This document shows, in pieces, positions 12,988 to 25,490 of a stretch of DNA of 64,000 bases (position 1 is the first letter of the stretch; each line of letters opens with the position of its first letter). Source of the DNA: Kryptolebias marmoratus (taxonomy: Eukaryota; Chordata; Actinopteri; Cyprinodontiformes; Rivulidae); contig NC_051434.1 of NCBI RefSeq assembly GCF_001649575.2, positions 12,365,327 to 12,429,326 on the forward strand. Direction: 5' to 3'. The position numbers and the translations under genes are program-made. The notes under the pieces were generated by a model. That model saw nothing but the letters and a program-made list of their open reading frames with translations, searched no databases and was not told the origin of the DNA.

Positions 12988-13440
12988 ATGCAGTGTAATC
13001 TGTGAGCCGCAGCCTCCTGTAGCACAAAAAGCAGGGTCAGCCATGCATTCAGTTATTATTAGCACGAGAGCAGCTGGGCAGTAGTGAGCTTCATTATGTG
13101 CAGACATGCAGAAAAAGAAAAAGTCAGAGAAGAAGAGAGACATCCTACAGGGAGAGTGGAGCTCATAGCAACACACAGGGACGAGCTTTATAAAATGAAA
13201 AAGATTTATTCCAACAACCGTCAACTGCAATCCTCCATGAATACCCAAAAAAGTAAAAAAAGGAATATCAAGTACATTAAAGTATTGTAAAACACATTGA
13301 AAACCAAGACACATCGTGTGTAATATATGCATATAGATTCAAATATCAACTCCAAGCTATTACTTTAACCTGTTATCTAGACATATCCACTTTTTTTTTT
13401 AGCAATGTCAAACATTAATATTTTGCAAATACAGATTCAC
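11234..13440. other. Non-coding interval downstream of cspg5 stop
   Basis: No exon is seen. The interval holds a TG microsatellite at 12953-12985. If the 10.7-kb exon is used, this is intronic; otherwise it is intergenic. Confidence 0.5.
12953..12985. repeat. (TG)n microsatellite
   Basis: A TG dinucleotide run of about 33 bp. Confidence 0.95.
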
Positions 13441-13471
13441 TTTATTTCCACATACTTTATTTTATTTTATT
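13441..13471 (-). terminator. cspg5: cspg5 polyadenylation signal cluster
   Basis: Several overlapping AATAAA hexamers on the minus strand about 520-550 bp past the conserved cspg5 stop codon, a plausible 3' UTR length. Confidence 0.6.
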
Positions 13472-13987
13472 ATTTTTTTTAAATTAGACATTTTCAGACA
13501 CTTTTTGCTGATAACACCTATGCATGCGGGCAGAGAGACACAGAAAGGCCGGGGCGGGGGAGAGGCAGAGAGGAGGGGAAAAGGAGGGGAGAAAGAGGGG
13601 GAAACGAGAGAAGAGACAATGAAGAGGTTCATTGGCCAAAGACCAAGGCAGAGCATCAGAAAAGGGGGACAATCAGTCAGTAGTTGGTCCAAGCCACAGA
13701 TTTTAGTCCAGCGTGAAAGGCAGATAGATGAAGGAAAGGAGGCAGCGTTGCCACTATGTGATCAGTATGAGCATGGCAGCTTTGTAAACAGAACTATTGT
13801 GCTTCTCAAGGTGGAACTTTAACATGTATTTTGTGCTCATTTTAGAAACTGGGTCTTATCAGACTGTTAGAAAATCTTTACAAAGCACTTGGCAAGGTGT
13901 AAATGGTGTTAGCCTTACGGGGGCTTTTTGTACACCTTAAATATGTTGGTCTGATTCTCCAGCTGCACATTTTATCATGTAGGGATT

Positions 13988-16900
13988 TTATACCAGGTTG
14001 TTCTGAAGCATGTTTACCTCTGCATTCTCCCCTGTGTTGTTGGGGGTGTGGCCGTGGACGGCAGAGGCAGGACGGTTATTCTCCTGCTTTGGGGAGTGGG
14101 AGTTGAGGATGTTCATGGACCCCTCTTCCTTGGGTTGAGGGGACTTCGCTTGGTTGTCCTTCTTCTTGGGATCATCCTGCAGGGAGAGTGAGTTACTCTT
14201 CACACATGCATAAAACTCAGCAAAAAGTGTTTTCTTTAAATCACTTTATAGGGTGATTCTAATCATGAAACTGCTTCTTTTATTTACTTTTGATAAAGTA
14301 ATACCTATTGCTTTTATGACATTTAAAAAGAAAAACACACTGAGCACCATGTTCCTGCAGTGGCTTTTTAGCCTCTAGACCTGATATTTAGAGCATCCGG
14401 AACTGAAACTCATCTATAATCGCTGCAGGGTAATCTTAACACAGCTCTGAGCAGAAGCTAGGTTAAAATAAAGTCAGTTTGTTCACCCACATGTCGGATA
14501 ATAGACTTATAACGGCTATATTTTATAAAAATCTGCTGACATGTGCTTAAGTTTGCAGATTTGTGCTGAATGTTTTTGTAATGTTGGTCAGTGTTTGTGT
14601 CATTGTTCATCGATTGAGTTTGTTGCCTTTGCTTATATGTAAATGGTCAAACCATTAGATTATTGGTGTGTCACAGATATCTGAAGGTCACAAGCTCAGC
14701 AGGCAGAAAATGGGGCACCGCTGATCGATCTCACTGGCTGCTGATGGACACAGTTTGCTCAGTGAGCTTTCACACGACAGATATCAGCTTTAAAAGTTTA
14801 AATTCTTACTTTATACCTGCTTTTTAAAAAAAATATATGTTTCTATTTCTAAGTATTTACTCTCACTTTAACTAAACTTAATGAATATATTAGTTTGTAC
14901 ACCAAAAAGTCTGTAATACTGATGCATACAGTCAGAGGTACATATAAATCTGCAACCACACCCCCACACTGACAGTAATAAATGCTGTGCCATTTACCCG
15001 CACTTGCATGCTGCTACGGTACAGTTTAGTTCATAGCAGTGCTGCATGCAGAACCTACAGAAGAAGAGCTGCTGGGACCTAAAATGGCTGAATGTGCTGT
15101 ATGAGGAGTGAACACAGGAACAAAATGGAGGAAAACACCGAGCTCCTCAGGAAGCTGCAGAGTCGCTGGTAGGAGAATCAAAAATTGAGGGAAGCTAGTG
15201 TTTAACCACACTGCTGTGACTACACAACGCATCTGAAAGCTGGCTACAGGAAGCCTCGGGAGAGGTCATCAATCATTTTACCTGGAGTGTGCGTTGATCA
15301 GATGCAGGACACAAATGATAGAAGCATTTTTTTTCTTTACAGCAAATGGAAGGTTAAAATCTGGCACCAAGCGTTTGCACAGTGGGTGGGTTTAAAGAAA
15401 AGACTGGGAGGAAAACTGCAGAAAACAGGGTGGACATCTGTGATTTAATAAAGAAGTTTTTTTATTGCCTTTGCAAGTTGGCCGTATGCATCAGTTCAGC
15501 TCAGACACACAGGACAACAGAAGAAGACATTAAATTACTTTTCAAGTTAACAGCGAGACATATGAGAGAACAGAATGAGAAGGGAGGAATAACTGGGGGA
15601 AATCTAACAGAAACAGACACAAGTAACAAGGAAATAACAGACATTAGAGAGAGAAGTGCAAACACGAGGAGAACAGAGGCATACCTGACAGATAATGTTG
15701 TCATAGTACGCCAGGTTGTGAGTATGAGTTTGAGGAGCGGGCGGAGGGGTGTCACACAGTTTCCTTACATTTGGCTGTGAGCCGTCGGCTGTTGTCGAAA
15801 CCGAGAGCCCGTCCGTCTGTGGCTCGCTGCTCTGTGGGCGGTACTTACTGCAGGAAAGCAGAGAGGGAGACTCGTGTGATATAAATATTTGCAGTAGCGT
15901 ATCTGTTTTCCACATGAATCACCGCACACTTAAATAAATTCCCCGCACTCCAGAAGGAGATCAAATACAGCCCTATGTTTTAATTTAATTTAAACAGGCC
16001 TATTGTTGGACAAACTGAAAATTAGCAGCACGAAAGTAACGTTTCCCGCTTGCAGAGCCCAGTCGTACACGCACCTGCGTTTGCGAAGGCGTATGTTCTC
16101 GCTCTTGAGGCGGTACAGGCTCTTGGCAAAGAACACGACAATCATGAAGAGCAGGAGGAACACAAAAGAGGCCACGGCCACCACCACACACAAAACCTGG
16201 AACTCTGTGACAGCCCATTCACAGCGCAGGCCTTTGTTCCAGATGTAGTCCTGCACGTTACACCTGGATGCAAAGACACGGTGAAAGAGGAGAAGACAAG
16301 GAGAAACATAGAACATACTGATTTTAGCTTGAAGAAAAAGATTTTCTTGACTTTTTGTTATTAAAAAAAACAAAGTCAAGAGGTTTAGCTCTAATATGTG
16401 CACTAATATACCTGCACATTTACCATTTACAATTTATAGCTACAAGTAAAAACAAAGCGTGTGAATAGATATTTGCAGCTGATTGCATTGTGTCCTATAG
16501 CTTTTAATGACATCAGCACACAGGCATACATTGTAAGTTTGTGCATATGTTTTCTGTATCTGTTCTATTTGTGCTGCTGGTACGCGGATGCTTTTTCTCT
16601 GCTAAAGCGTTCGCATTTGTTTGTGACGTTACTCAGCAGGTAGGTTTGACATGAGCAACAGTTTGCCTCAAAGCTTACAGAGAAGCTGCCGGATTGGACA
16701 GATGGCTGCAAGTCAGGAGTCCAGTCATGGTTGCGTTGTCTGGATACTGCATGAAAGTGCACAAGCACTGTGTATTTGTGTGCACGTACCAGTGTGTGTT
16801 TTGCTTTGACTAAACTTAGAGTATTGTTGTTTTTCTCAGTCTTTCTGTGTGTGCCTGCCGGGTGTCTATCAGCAGGCGACAGCCGCATGATTTCTTTACC

Positions 16901-19900
16901 TCCTAAAAACTGAGCTAATCCTTTGGGGACCCTGCTGTAATCTTGACAAGCCCTCATGACACAATAAGACAGCCTTCTGTCTTTGTTCGCTGTGTGTTTG
17001 TTTGCCTGTGGTGTCCTAAATCTTTCCTTTTGTGTTGGAGGACAAAGACATTAAAATGATCCCCAAAGGCAAGTTAAAAAGGGGGACTTTTTAGTGTCAA
17101 ATGCCCTCAAAAACATCAAAACCAATCAACAACTTGTCTGATCTGAAGCAGGACTGAAGGGTTAGTAAGTGTCTTACCTACAGAAGGCTCCCGTCCCTGC
17201 TACCACGGTGCACACCCCTCCGTTGAAGCAGAAGTTGGGTTCAGTGTCACACTCTGAAACACAAACTCCGGGTCCAGACAGCACGAAGCCCAGCCTGCAG
17301 CCATCTGAACCAATGGCGCCACTCAGACCGAACTCCTCTTCCCTGTCTGCGCCCAGCATGGGGGGAGCTGGTAAATACGACCCGCTGTCCATGTTTGGCT
17401 TCACACTCTCAGGTTTTGAAGGGGAACCAGGCAGGAGTGGATTCTCATCCTCCATGTCAGCTGGGGGTGAAGGGGTGGGCTCGGGTTCTGGGGTTGTATC
17501 TACTGCTGAGACGTCGTTGTCAGGAGACAGGTAGTCGTACTCAGCCAGCGTCCATGGGGAAGTGGGGTCTCTGCCTCTCTGTTTTTGAGGTTTGGGGGCT
17601 TTTGCCCAATCCAGAGCAATGTCGGAGGGCACAACATCTGGCGCAGGACTGTGAAACTCCACCTTGATGATGTCATCAGATAAAGGGTTCCCGGGTTGGT
17701 CTGGCCCGGCTCCTCCAGCGGTTAGCTCCTCCGCCACAGGTTGGTCTTCCTCTACAACATCGAGATAGTGATGTTTATGAGAATGATGGTGTCTGGTGTG
17801 TGGGGGTTTGGCGCCAATCCCCGCTCCAATCAGGTGCTCTCTCTCTGCTGAGTCATCACTGAGAACCATCCTGGTGTCCAAGGCCTCTTTGTTGACAGAT
17901 GAGTGGTTGTGGTGATGATGGCGCCTTGCTAGAGAATGTCTCCCTGCCAACGAGATACAAAACAGAGCATATCAGGGGTTTGGTACTGCAAAGACGGACT
18001 CTTCATCCCTTTGATCAATCAAGCAAACAAAAAAGTCCAAGCTGACTCAGCTGTAACCCCACTATGGTTCAGTTCCTCAATATATAAAAATGTATCAAAG
18101 GGTTGTTTTAAAGCTCAGCCTCATCTCGTGAAATCACATCAGAGTAATGGGTGTCATTGTCAGAAATGTTACATTTTTGTATACTAATGCATACCCTGAA
18201 GCTAACTTTGAGACAAAATCCTGCAGCCTAGTGTGATGAAGTTGTGTGGTTGTCTCAAATTACAAGGTGTCATAGCTGTCTTGCATTCTTTGTGGCATTA
18301 TAAAAGGATGACCCCCCCCCCAGCACTGCACTTTTAGCTTAAAATGAATCTTTCAGTGTATCATTTAAGCAATAAGAAGCTCAAAATGTGATTAAGTATC
18401 ACAGAAAGATGTGCCTAATGATCCATGCTGTTTATAAGCTTTGCCATGAGATCATTTACATCGCTGGGAACATGATGGGTGAGCTGATTATCATGCATGA
18501 AATCAGTGCAGTGAATGGCTGAATTTAACATTTCTTACACAGTTGTGACTGTGACAGAAAACTTGCGGAGTTTGAGAGGATTTTTCTTGTGTCTTAAATG
18601 TTCAGTGACAAGCAAATATATGCGCCCACGTGGTTGGGTCCTGTGCGCTAAATCTGTTTCGTTAAATCCCTACGACAGTTGCCTTACGGACCTATTTTCT
18701 TATAAAATGATGTCACTGTGAACTCGGATGGTCGTTATAGACAAAAGTGCTCACTTACAAGGAAGAAACCCTTCTCAAAGACATAAAGGAAGAGCTGAAG
18801 ATTTGAATGTGCAGCCAGAATGTGGGGATGTTAGATTAAGTACAGTGAGTGACTGACCAATATGCTCTAATGACTGAGACTTGGTGAGGATTAGATTAGG
18901 ATTTAGGGCTGCAGGTTAGCAGCTAGCCTACACTTCTGCTCTTTACAATCTGTGGATGAAGATGCACATGCATAGATACCAGAGCAAAAAAAAAAGATTT
19001 AAAAAAAGACGTGACGTGCAGCAGGTTAATAACTGAGTGGCCTAAACTCATGTTATGCAGTCAGATGCGATAATGACCCAAAGAAACGTGCTCTTTCTAA
19101 GAATATTGAGACTTATGAGGACACAAGTCACTGATGGAATTGGAGTTTTACATACTGTAACAAGACATATCTGTACCCTGCAGAATGATCTGGTTTTAGC
19201 CAAGGTCATTTCTGGTACTGGATGGAAAGATGTCCTTATGTTGTTCTTTCTTTCGGCCAACAATGGTCTCTGGGACTGAGGCGCTAACTAAGCAGCCAAT
19301 TAATGGGCTTTCACTAATGAAATACTGTAATACTGTTTGACAGATATCCATATTTCCATTTTTGCTAGGATGTAGATATATCCTCTACATTTGTATGCAA
19401 AATAGACCGTTTGTGCATTTACTGTAATCTCATTATGAACAAAAAGCATGTGGCTCATTAAGCATCAGAAGAAGTAGGCATCCAGTCTATTTTGTGTCTA
19501 TTTTTAGTAGTTTCACACAATTTTTGTCAATAAAACACCTGGCTGTGTCTAGTTGAAATTAAGAAAAAAGGACAGACGTTTCTGTTCGACAGCTTTAATA
19601 ATAAGTTTCATGATCGACGCTTGGCTGAATGTTTAGGAGCCACTTCTTCCCGCTGCACAAGCCGCCAAACTCATCCGAATACTTGGCGGGATGACATCTC
19701 TCCCACTACCACCCTTCCGATGTGTGGCACTTCATTCAGAGCTTGTACAAAAACCATCCGAACGTGCCTCGAATCATGAAGACTGGTGGTGGCTGAGGAG
19801 CCATGAGATTCACCTCACACACACACACTCAGAGTGCAGTTGCCATGGTGAGATGTAAAGAGGTGCCATGTTGAAAGGAGGAACAGAGCGAGGGAACTGC

Positions 19901-21966
19901 AGCGCAAACAGAGAATCCAGTGTTCGTGCTCCTTCTCTCTTGTTTTTCAATCAGCCAGCCAGTAGCTATTACATGCCAAGTCCATCTCTTGGAAAAAAAA
20001 AACAACAAAAAAAAACAAGTTGGAATGAACTCGAAGGCCTCCACCGGCTCAAACTTATTGCACTGACTTCAATTTTAATTTAAAGGCCCAGTCTGCCAAT
20101 TTGCTGTGTTGAGACTTATATGCCTCATCCTGTTAGCAGCTGGTGCTTTTTGTAGTGATTACAAGCGCAAGAAAAAAAAAAAAAAAAGAGCACGAAGAGA
20201 TGACGAGCCGATCAAACCGAGTCCCCTCTCAGCTATGTGACATCTGTCTGAGGAAGGGTATGATTTGTGCCTTTTACTGCGGCTCAGCTCGTAACCTCCA
20301 GCAATGCACGAGCATGTAACCATGGTAACAAGTTCTACCTGAGGTCACTGTGATTGGTTAGGGTGCTGACTCCCAGCAGCCTCACCGGCAGAACACAGAA
20401 GGAAAAAGGTGTAGAAATCCATATATAGGACGTGTGAAAGAGACTAAACGGCAGAGATCCTGCAACCAGGTGCTGATTAGCACAGGCTATTTGAGTTCTA
20501 AGTTGTTCTTTTTAAACAATAAATGCATTTTAAAGCCCATCTGCTTTTGTGTAGCCACGCCGAGCCCGTGTTTCTTCAATTAACCGTAGCTTATCCTCCA
20601 ACTCCTTTGGGTTTCTGATCGTTAAAACTATAAATAGCACTGACTGTGTGTTTTGGTGGGAGAGATGCTGATGATCTGATCTACTTTGACATATCATGAG
20701 CTCTTTGACGCTGCAGGGCAGATGGACCTCACAGTGTGTAGTCCCACAGACAGTGGACACACACAAACACACACATAGAAATGAACTTAACAGTCTGGAT
20801 TTGATCCATGTTTTCCATGGCCATATTCCAAGAAATCTGTTTGTTGATGGACTCATTAACCAATTAACTAGTTTACTGGATGAATGCTGGAAAAGCAGCT
20901 GATGGTTAATAGCTTTTACAAAGAGTGATCATCTCCATCTTTGTCGCTGAAGATATTTATTGTTTTTAGCCTCCACATCTGAATTCTTTAGGGTTCAGAT
21001 CCCTGATGAGGTTGGGATATTAAAATGATTGTAAACATATTCATGAATGAAAAGGCTGCCCACAACACCAAATTTTAGCTCAATAACTGCAAATTTGACT
21101 GAGTCATGGCTATAAGGTTGATTAGCTGCGGTGGCCATCTTGAACTGGGTTGACTCCCAAATGTAATCAGTTGTAGATGTACATCCAATGATTACTTTCT
21201 GAGAGTTTCACTAAAATCTGTCCAGCGGTTCATGAGGTATTTTACTAACAGACAGACAGAGTATGTGTTGGGGATGATGCACAGCTACTACCACACCAAA
21301 TGTTAGCTGAATATCTGGTAAAAAAAAATGGCTGACTTAGAGCCATTTTGTGTTTCCTAAGGTCAGCTGGCTGTGGCGGCCATCTTGAATTCGAAACTCC
21401 AAAAGTTAATCAGGAGTAGATTTTTCATTACAGTTCTGCGCACTGGTTCATGGGAAATTTTGCTAACAGTCAAACAAACTAACACAGACGTGGAAAAAAA
21501 TTATTATCGCTCTTTGTCTGTTTAAACCCACTGACTAACAACTCTTACACATCAAAACCGGAGATTTTCCAACTGGCCATTTGACATAAATGATGTCACC
21601 TTTTCCAGCCTGCTCCTAATTAATCACATCTCTCCGGCCACGTGCACGCTGCGCTTTTACAGCGCGAGGGAAGGGAGGACGCCAGACGCGCGGGCCCTGT
21701 TGATGGTCGATATATATCACGCTGTGAACGCCTGGCTGCACATCGAGGCCGAGAGGAGGGATGCGACGAGTAGGCGAGGCGCGCGCGCGCGCGCCACCGC
21801 GTGAACCCCGGCGACCCCGTGGGTGCGCGAGCCACCCTGTTGCTGGGCGGCGGCGCGCATGTCTGCATGTGGAAGATGTTCATTACTTCTTACGCACTCA
21901 GATGGAGCGCGCGTGTGTGTGCCATACAGAACAGAGGCTGGTTGTGTGTTGTAGCTTAAAGGCGGA

Positions 21967-22001
<35 letters not shown>

Positions 22002-22740
22002 CGCGGGGGGGTCCAGTTCCCCTGGATGTCTGGAGGAATTCGGTGCTTTCAGCGCCATGAATGGGCTTCATGCAGCCTGACCACGGTGCGCCTAATCCCG
22101 CCTTTGTCTGGGGATGCGCACCGCGGCGAGTCGCAACTGCAGTGCCGAACTGTCAAATGTCTCTTATCATCTGCAAACACACCCACTTCTTTAGGAATAC
22201 AGTACTGGAGCTCATAATAAGCCATTTTTACAACAATTAGTCTTTGAATGGGTTCATTATATTATGGCCCAAATCATGGCCGAATAGCTTTTAATCATAA
22301 AAAGCAGAAAAATCAGATCACACAAATGGATTAGTCTCTTTATAAAGTTGAATCCTCTAATGATTATTATGAGGATTTGATTTTTTGCCAGAGGAATGCA
22401 GCAGGAAGTTCAATTTTGTCTCAATGTTTAAAATAAAAAAAGAATATTATCAATGTATCATTTTGTTAAGCAGCAGTTTCATTCTGTATGCCCATATTTG
22501 GACAATTGTGTCTGCCAATCAAATCTCCCAATAATGCAGGTGCGATTTGGATCCACGCACGTGCGCGGCTTTTCTCGCCCACAGACAGTCAGCTCAAAGC
22601 CGCGCGCACGCGCGTACACACAGGGTGGGTCTCCGTTCGAGCAGCGGCGGGGTCTTACCGTGCACGCATAAAGGGACGATGACAGCTGAGATGGTCAGAA
22701 GCACCTGCCAGGTCCCCAGACGGCCGCCCGCGCGCGCCAT
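13988..22740 (-). CDS. cspg5: Chondroitin sulfate proteoglycan 5 / neuroglycan C
   Basis: Five coding exons: 22740-22659, 17943-17178, 16263-16075, 15847-15685 and 14176-13988. They join in frame to 462 residues; mammalian forms are about 540-566, so this one is shorter. Residues 1-27 are a signal peptide (MARAGGRLGTW then a hydrophobic core). Exon 2 carries a low-complexity extracellular region with two His-rich patches (about 36-41 and 76-86), acidic and proline-rich stretches and Ser-Gly dipeptides that could take glycosaminoglycan. An EGF-like domain (CFNGGVC, then CNVQDYIWNKGLRCE) spans exons 2-3. A transmembrane helix lies at about 306-328, followed by a basic stop-transfer segment (RLRKRR). 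The cytoplasmic tail ends in LQNNLV, matching the family's conserved end. Known role: a neural membrane proteoglycan acting in neurite and synapse development, also a growth-factor-like ErbB3 ligand. Exon 4 has an internal alternative donor. Adjacent smarcc1 matches mammalian synteny. Confidence 0.95.
15685..15768 (-). other. cspg5: Alternatively spliced 28-codon segment of cspg5 exon 4
   Basis: Exon 4 contains an internal GTAAGG donor (GT at 15768-15767) just after the codons for DGSQPN. Using it removes exactly 84 nt (28 codons, starting VRKLCDTPPP and ending YYDNIICQ) and keeps the frame into exon 5 (DDPKKK). In mammals the cytoplasmic domain of neuroglycan C exists with or without a 27-residue insert, so this looks like the same conserved isoform switch. 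Both donors are visible; use of both here is inferred. Confidence 0.7.
20990..21500 (+). repeat. Dispersed repeat family, copy 2
   Basis: It shares GGCCATCTTGAACTGGG, GTTGACTCC, GTAGATGTACATCCAATG and CTAACAGACAGACAGAG with the other copies in the window. It lies in cspg5 intron 1. Confidence 0.7.
21969..22000. repeat. (TG)n microsatellite
   Basis: A TG run inside the CpG-rich 5' part of cspg5 intron 1, followed by CG-alternating sequence. Confidence 0.95.
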
Positions 22741-23250
22741 TATATATCTACGCACTAGAATGGAGGTTTATTCCCTTCGACAAAAAAACTCTGAGCTCTT
22801 CCCGTCTTTCCGCCTCACCGGTACCGGTCAGATGTAAATCCTCACAGCAGATCCTCCAAAGTTCAGCTCTAGTCCATGTCACCGTCAGACGCTCGTGTCT
22901 ATGCGGCTTTTCTTTGCGGTTTAACACCTCGGGCTCGCTCCCATTGTCCCAGCCGGCTGCCCCCTTTTTTTTTCTCTCTCTCCTTCTTTCCTCCACACCT
23001 TCTGAGCGCTTGTCACTCGACAGCAGCAGCAGCGCGAGGAATTGTAGCTAGTAGTAATGCGCGCGACCAGAAGAGATTAGAATGACCACAAGGGTCTCTC
23101 GGTGCGAGCCGGCGTCTGCCTGCTTTCTAGCTGGAGCCTTTTGCTACATCAAGCGCAGAGCGGCGCGCGCTGCGCGTTTGGGTGTCAAAATGCCAACGCG
23201 CGCGCTCGCACACACACATACACACACACACACTAACACACGCACTCGCG
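22540..23250 (-). promoter_or_regulatory. cspg5: CpG-rich cspg5 promoter and 5' region
   Basis: CpG-dense sequence (many CGCGCG blocks) surrounds the signal-peptide exon and continues about 0.5 kb upstream of the ATG, contrasting with AT-rich flanks. TATATAA directly precedes the start codon in the 5' UTR. The exact transcription start is not visible. Confidence 0.65.
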
Positions 23251-23328
23251 TGTGTCCAGCCCGAGCCTAGCTTGTGTAGAATGGCAGTGAATGTGGCAGC
23301 TGGGCATCAATAAGCTCCATTTTACAGG

Positions 23329-24154
23329 CAGGGACGTGCGGTCAGGGGAGGCAGGTGAGGCAGAGCCTTCCCTGTCATCATGACAAGAAAAAAAAAAAAT
23401 CATAACATAAAATGAATATTAATATTTGTCCACTGATCTTTATGTATGAGTAATTTTCGAACATTTTTATGGTCTAAATCGCATTTTTATAGTCAAAATC
23501 GCTGAAATTGCATATTTCCTGTTCAAATATGAGGGTGAAACGCTTCACCTCTGATTGCGCAATCCATCACAAACTGGGTTGATACATGAAATTGGCCCCT
23601 GCCTGTTGCCGTACCGCTGCATGTCCTAATGGTTTATATAGCCTGATTTTCCACAGTCTGGCTAATGTCTTTAACCATTTACGTTTAATGTTTGTTAGTG
23701 ACATATTTAGTTTTGCTGAGGGGACATAAAACCGCGGTGAAAAGGCGAAGGGAGAGGCAGGCAGTACTCTGCCGCACTGAAGGGGGCGCACGTGAGCCAA
23801 CGGGAGCTTGTTGCTGCTGTCCTTTCATGCAGAGGCCAGTGACAGTCACGTGCACTGCTGCCAGCCGTTAAGTTTTGTTTTGCTCCATCGGACTGCCAAA
23901 ACGGTAATTGTAACGTTTTTTCTTATCTTATCATTAATACTACTATGTGTGCGCGTGCGCGCGCAAGCGTGTGTGAGTGAGTGAGTGAGTGAGAGACGGA
24001 GAGAGAGAGAGAGAGAGTGTGTGTGTGTGTGAAGAACGCTGATGAGATATAAAATAACCAGTAGCCAATTGAATAAGCTACCCTTTTGGATTTATATATT
24101 TGTAAATCTGACTCTCAGTGCCTCACCAACCATGAACCTCACCGCACGTCACTG
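23329..24154. mobile_element. hAT-like non-autonomous DNA transposon
   Basis: Terminal inverted repeats CAGGGACGTGCGGT and CAGTGACGTGCGGT (13 of 14 identical) bound an 826-bp element. The 8 bp flanks are tttacagg and tttacacc, a partly eroded 8-bp target-site duplication as expected for hAT. No transposase frame is present. The interior has a compound GAGT/GA/GT microsatellite (about 23967-24031). Confidence 0.7.
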
Positions 24155-24462
24155 TTTACACCCCAGCTCTGATGTGTGTCTCTGGGTGGCGTTTATATGT
24201 CAGTAGGTTATTGGGTGCACGCTGCCTCTTGCCAGCAGGGAGAGGCGTGTGTGTGCGCGCACGCCTGCATAATCTTCTTACTGTTATATTGAGATATAGG
24301 CTCCAGACAATAGCATCTGCTGCCTAATCACTCCCATTCCCTCACACACACACAACCAAAACCCCCCTTTTACCCATCTGCCTAATAGATTTTTTTAACA
24401 GTAACAACACCCCAAAACACCTCCCCTTAAAAAAAGCAATCCTCGTTTTTTTATTTGCCAGC

Positions 24463-25490
24463 ATCTCTGTGTGTGTTGGTTTGTTTGTCTGTTAGCAAAA
24501 TATCTCATGAACCACTGGACAAATTGTAATGAAACACTTATAAAATATAATAGCAGTGTTATGGGGCGCCGTTTGTAAAGGAGCTTGTGCTAAAAATTCA
24601 TGCCTAAATTTTGTCACATTTAGCTTCTGCTAAAAATTCATGCCTAAATTTTGTCACATTTAGCTTCAAACACTTTAAAAATGTAGTGTTGATTTTCTGA
24701 TGTCACTTTTTACAACATTTAGCTAGTTNNNNNNNNNNNNNNNNNNNNNNNNNNNNNNNNNNNNNNNNNNNNNNNNNNNNNNNNNNNNNNNNNNNNNNNN
24801 NNNNNNNNNNNNNNNNNNNNNNNNNNNNNNNNNNNNNNNNNNNNNNNNNNNNNNNNNNNNNNNNNNNNNNNNNNNNNNNNNNNNNNNNNNNNNNNNNNNN
24901 NNNNNNNNNNNNNNNNNNNNNNNNNNNNNNNNNNNNNNNNNNNNNNNNNNNNNNNNNNGAAGCTAAATGTGACAAAATTTAGGCATGAATTTTTAGCAGA
25001 AGCTAAATGTGACAAAATTTAGGCATGAATTTTTAGCACAAGCTCCTTTACAAACGGCGCCCCATAGAGTGTACCTCTACAACAGATTAACCTTTTGGAG
25101 TCAGCAGCAGCCAAGATGGCCACCACGGCTAATCAACCTTAGCAAAGACAAGAATAGTAAAAAATTGGTCCATTTGAGAGATATTGGCCTAATATTTGGT
25201 CTAATGGTAGCTGAGAATGATCCCCAACACACACTCTGATCTTTGTCTAAAATGTTTGCCATTAACTATTTGGAATCGACTCTCTCTGTCTGTTAGCAAA
25301 ATATAACCATTGGATAAATATCTACAACTGGTTAACTTTTGGAGTCATTCAAATTCAAGATGGCCACTCCACCTAACCCATATTAGCCAAAACAAAAATG
25401 GCTACAACTCACTTGGTTTTACAGATATTGAGCTAAAGTCTCATGATTAGCTTCGTCTAGCGGCGGGCGATATGCATTCCTTTCGAGGAA
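24463..25490 (-). repeat. Dispersed repeat family, copy 3, interrupted
   Basis: Reverse-orientation copies of the window's dispersed family lie on both sides of the foldback: TGTTAGCAAAATATCTCATGAACC on the left; AGCCAAGATGGCC, GTTAGCAAAATATAACC and CAAGATGGCC on the right. Confidence 0.65.
24560..25066. repeat. Foldback: 108-bp inverted arms around an assembly gap
   Basis: 24560-24667 and 24959-25066 are exact reverse complements. Each arm contains two tandem 40-bp units (for example 24588-24627 and 24628-24667). The centre includes 230 N at 24729-24958. The structure is a foldback element or a hairpin that stopped the sequencing. Confidence 0.9.

Larger units (their letters stand above)
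17944..22658. other. cspg5: cspg5 intron 1
   Basis: A 4.7-kb intron between the signal-peptide exon and the extracellular exon. It contains a dispersed-repeat copy (about 20990-21500) and a TG run at 21969-22000. No other exon was recognised. CpG density rises from about 21650 toward exon 1. Confidence 0.8.

Noticed and set aside
24703..25015. Minus-strand frames running through the N gap
   Set aside because: They consist mainly of unknown residues created by the gap.
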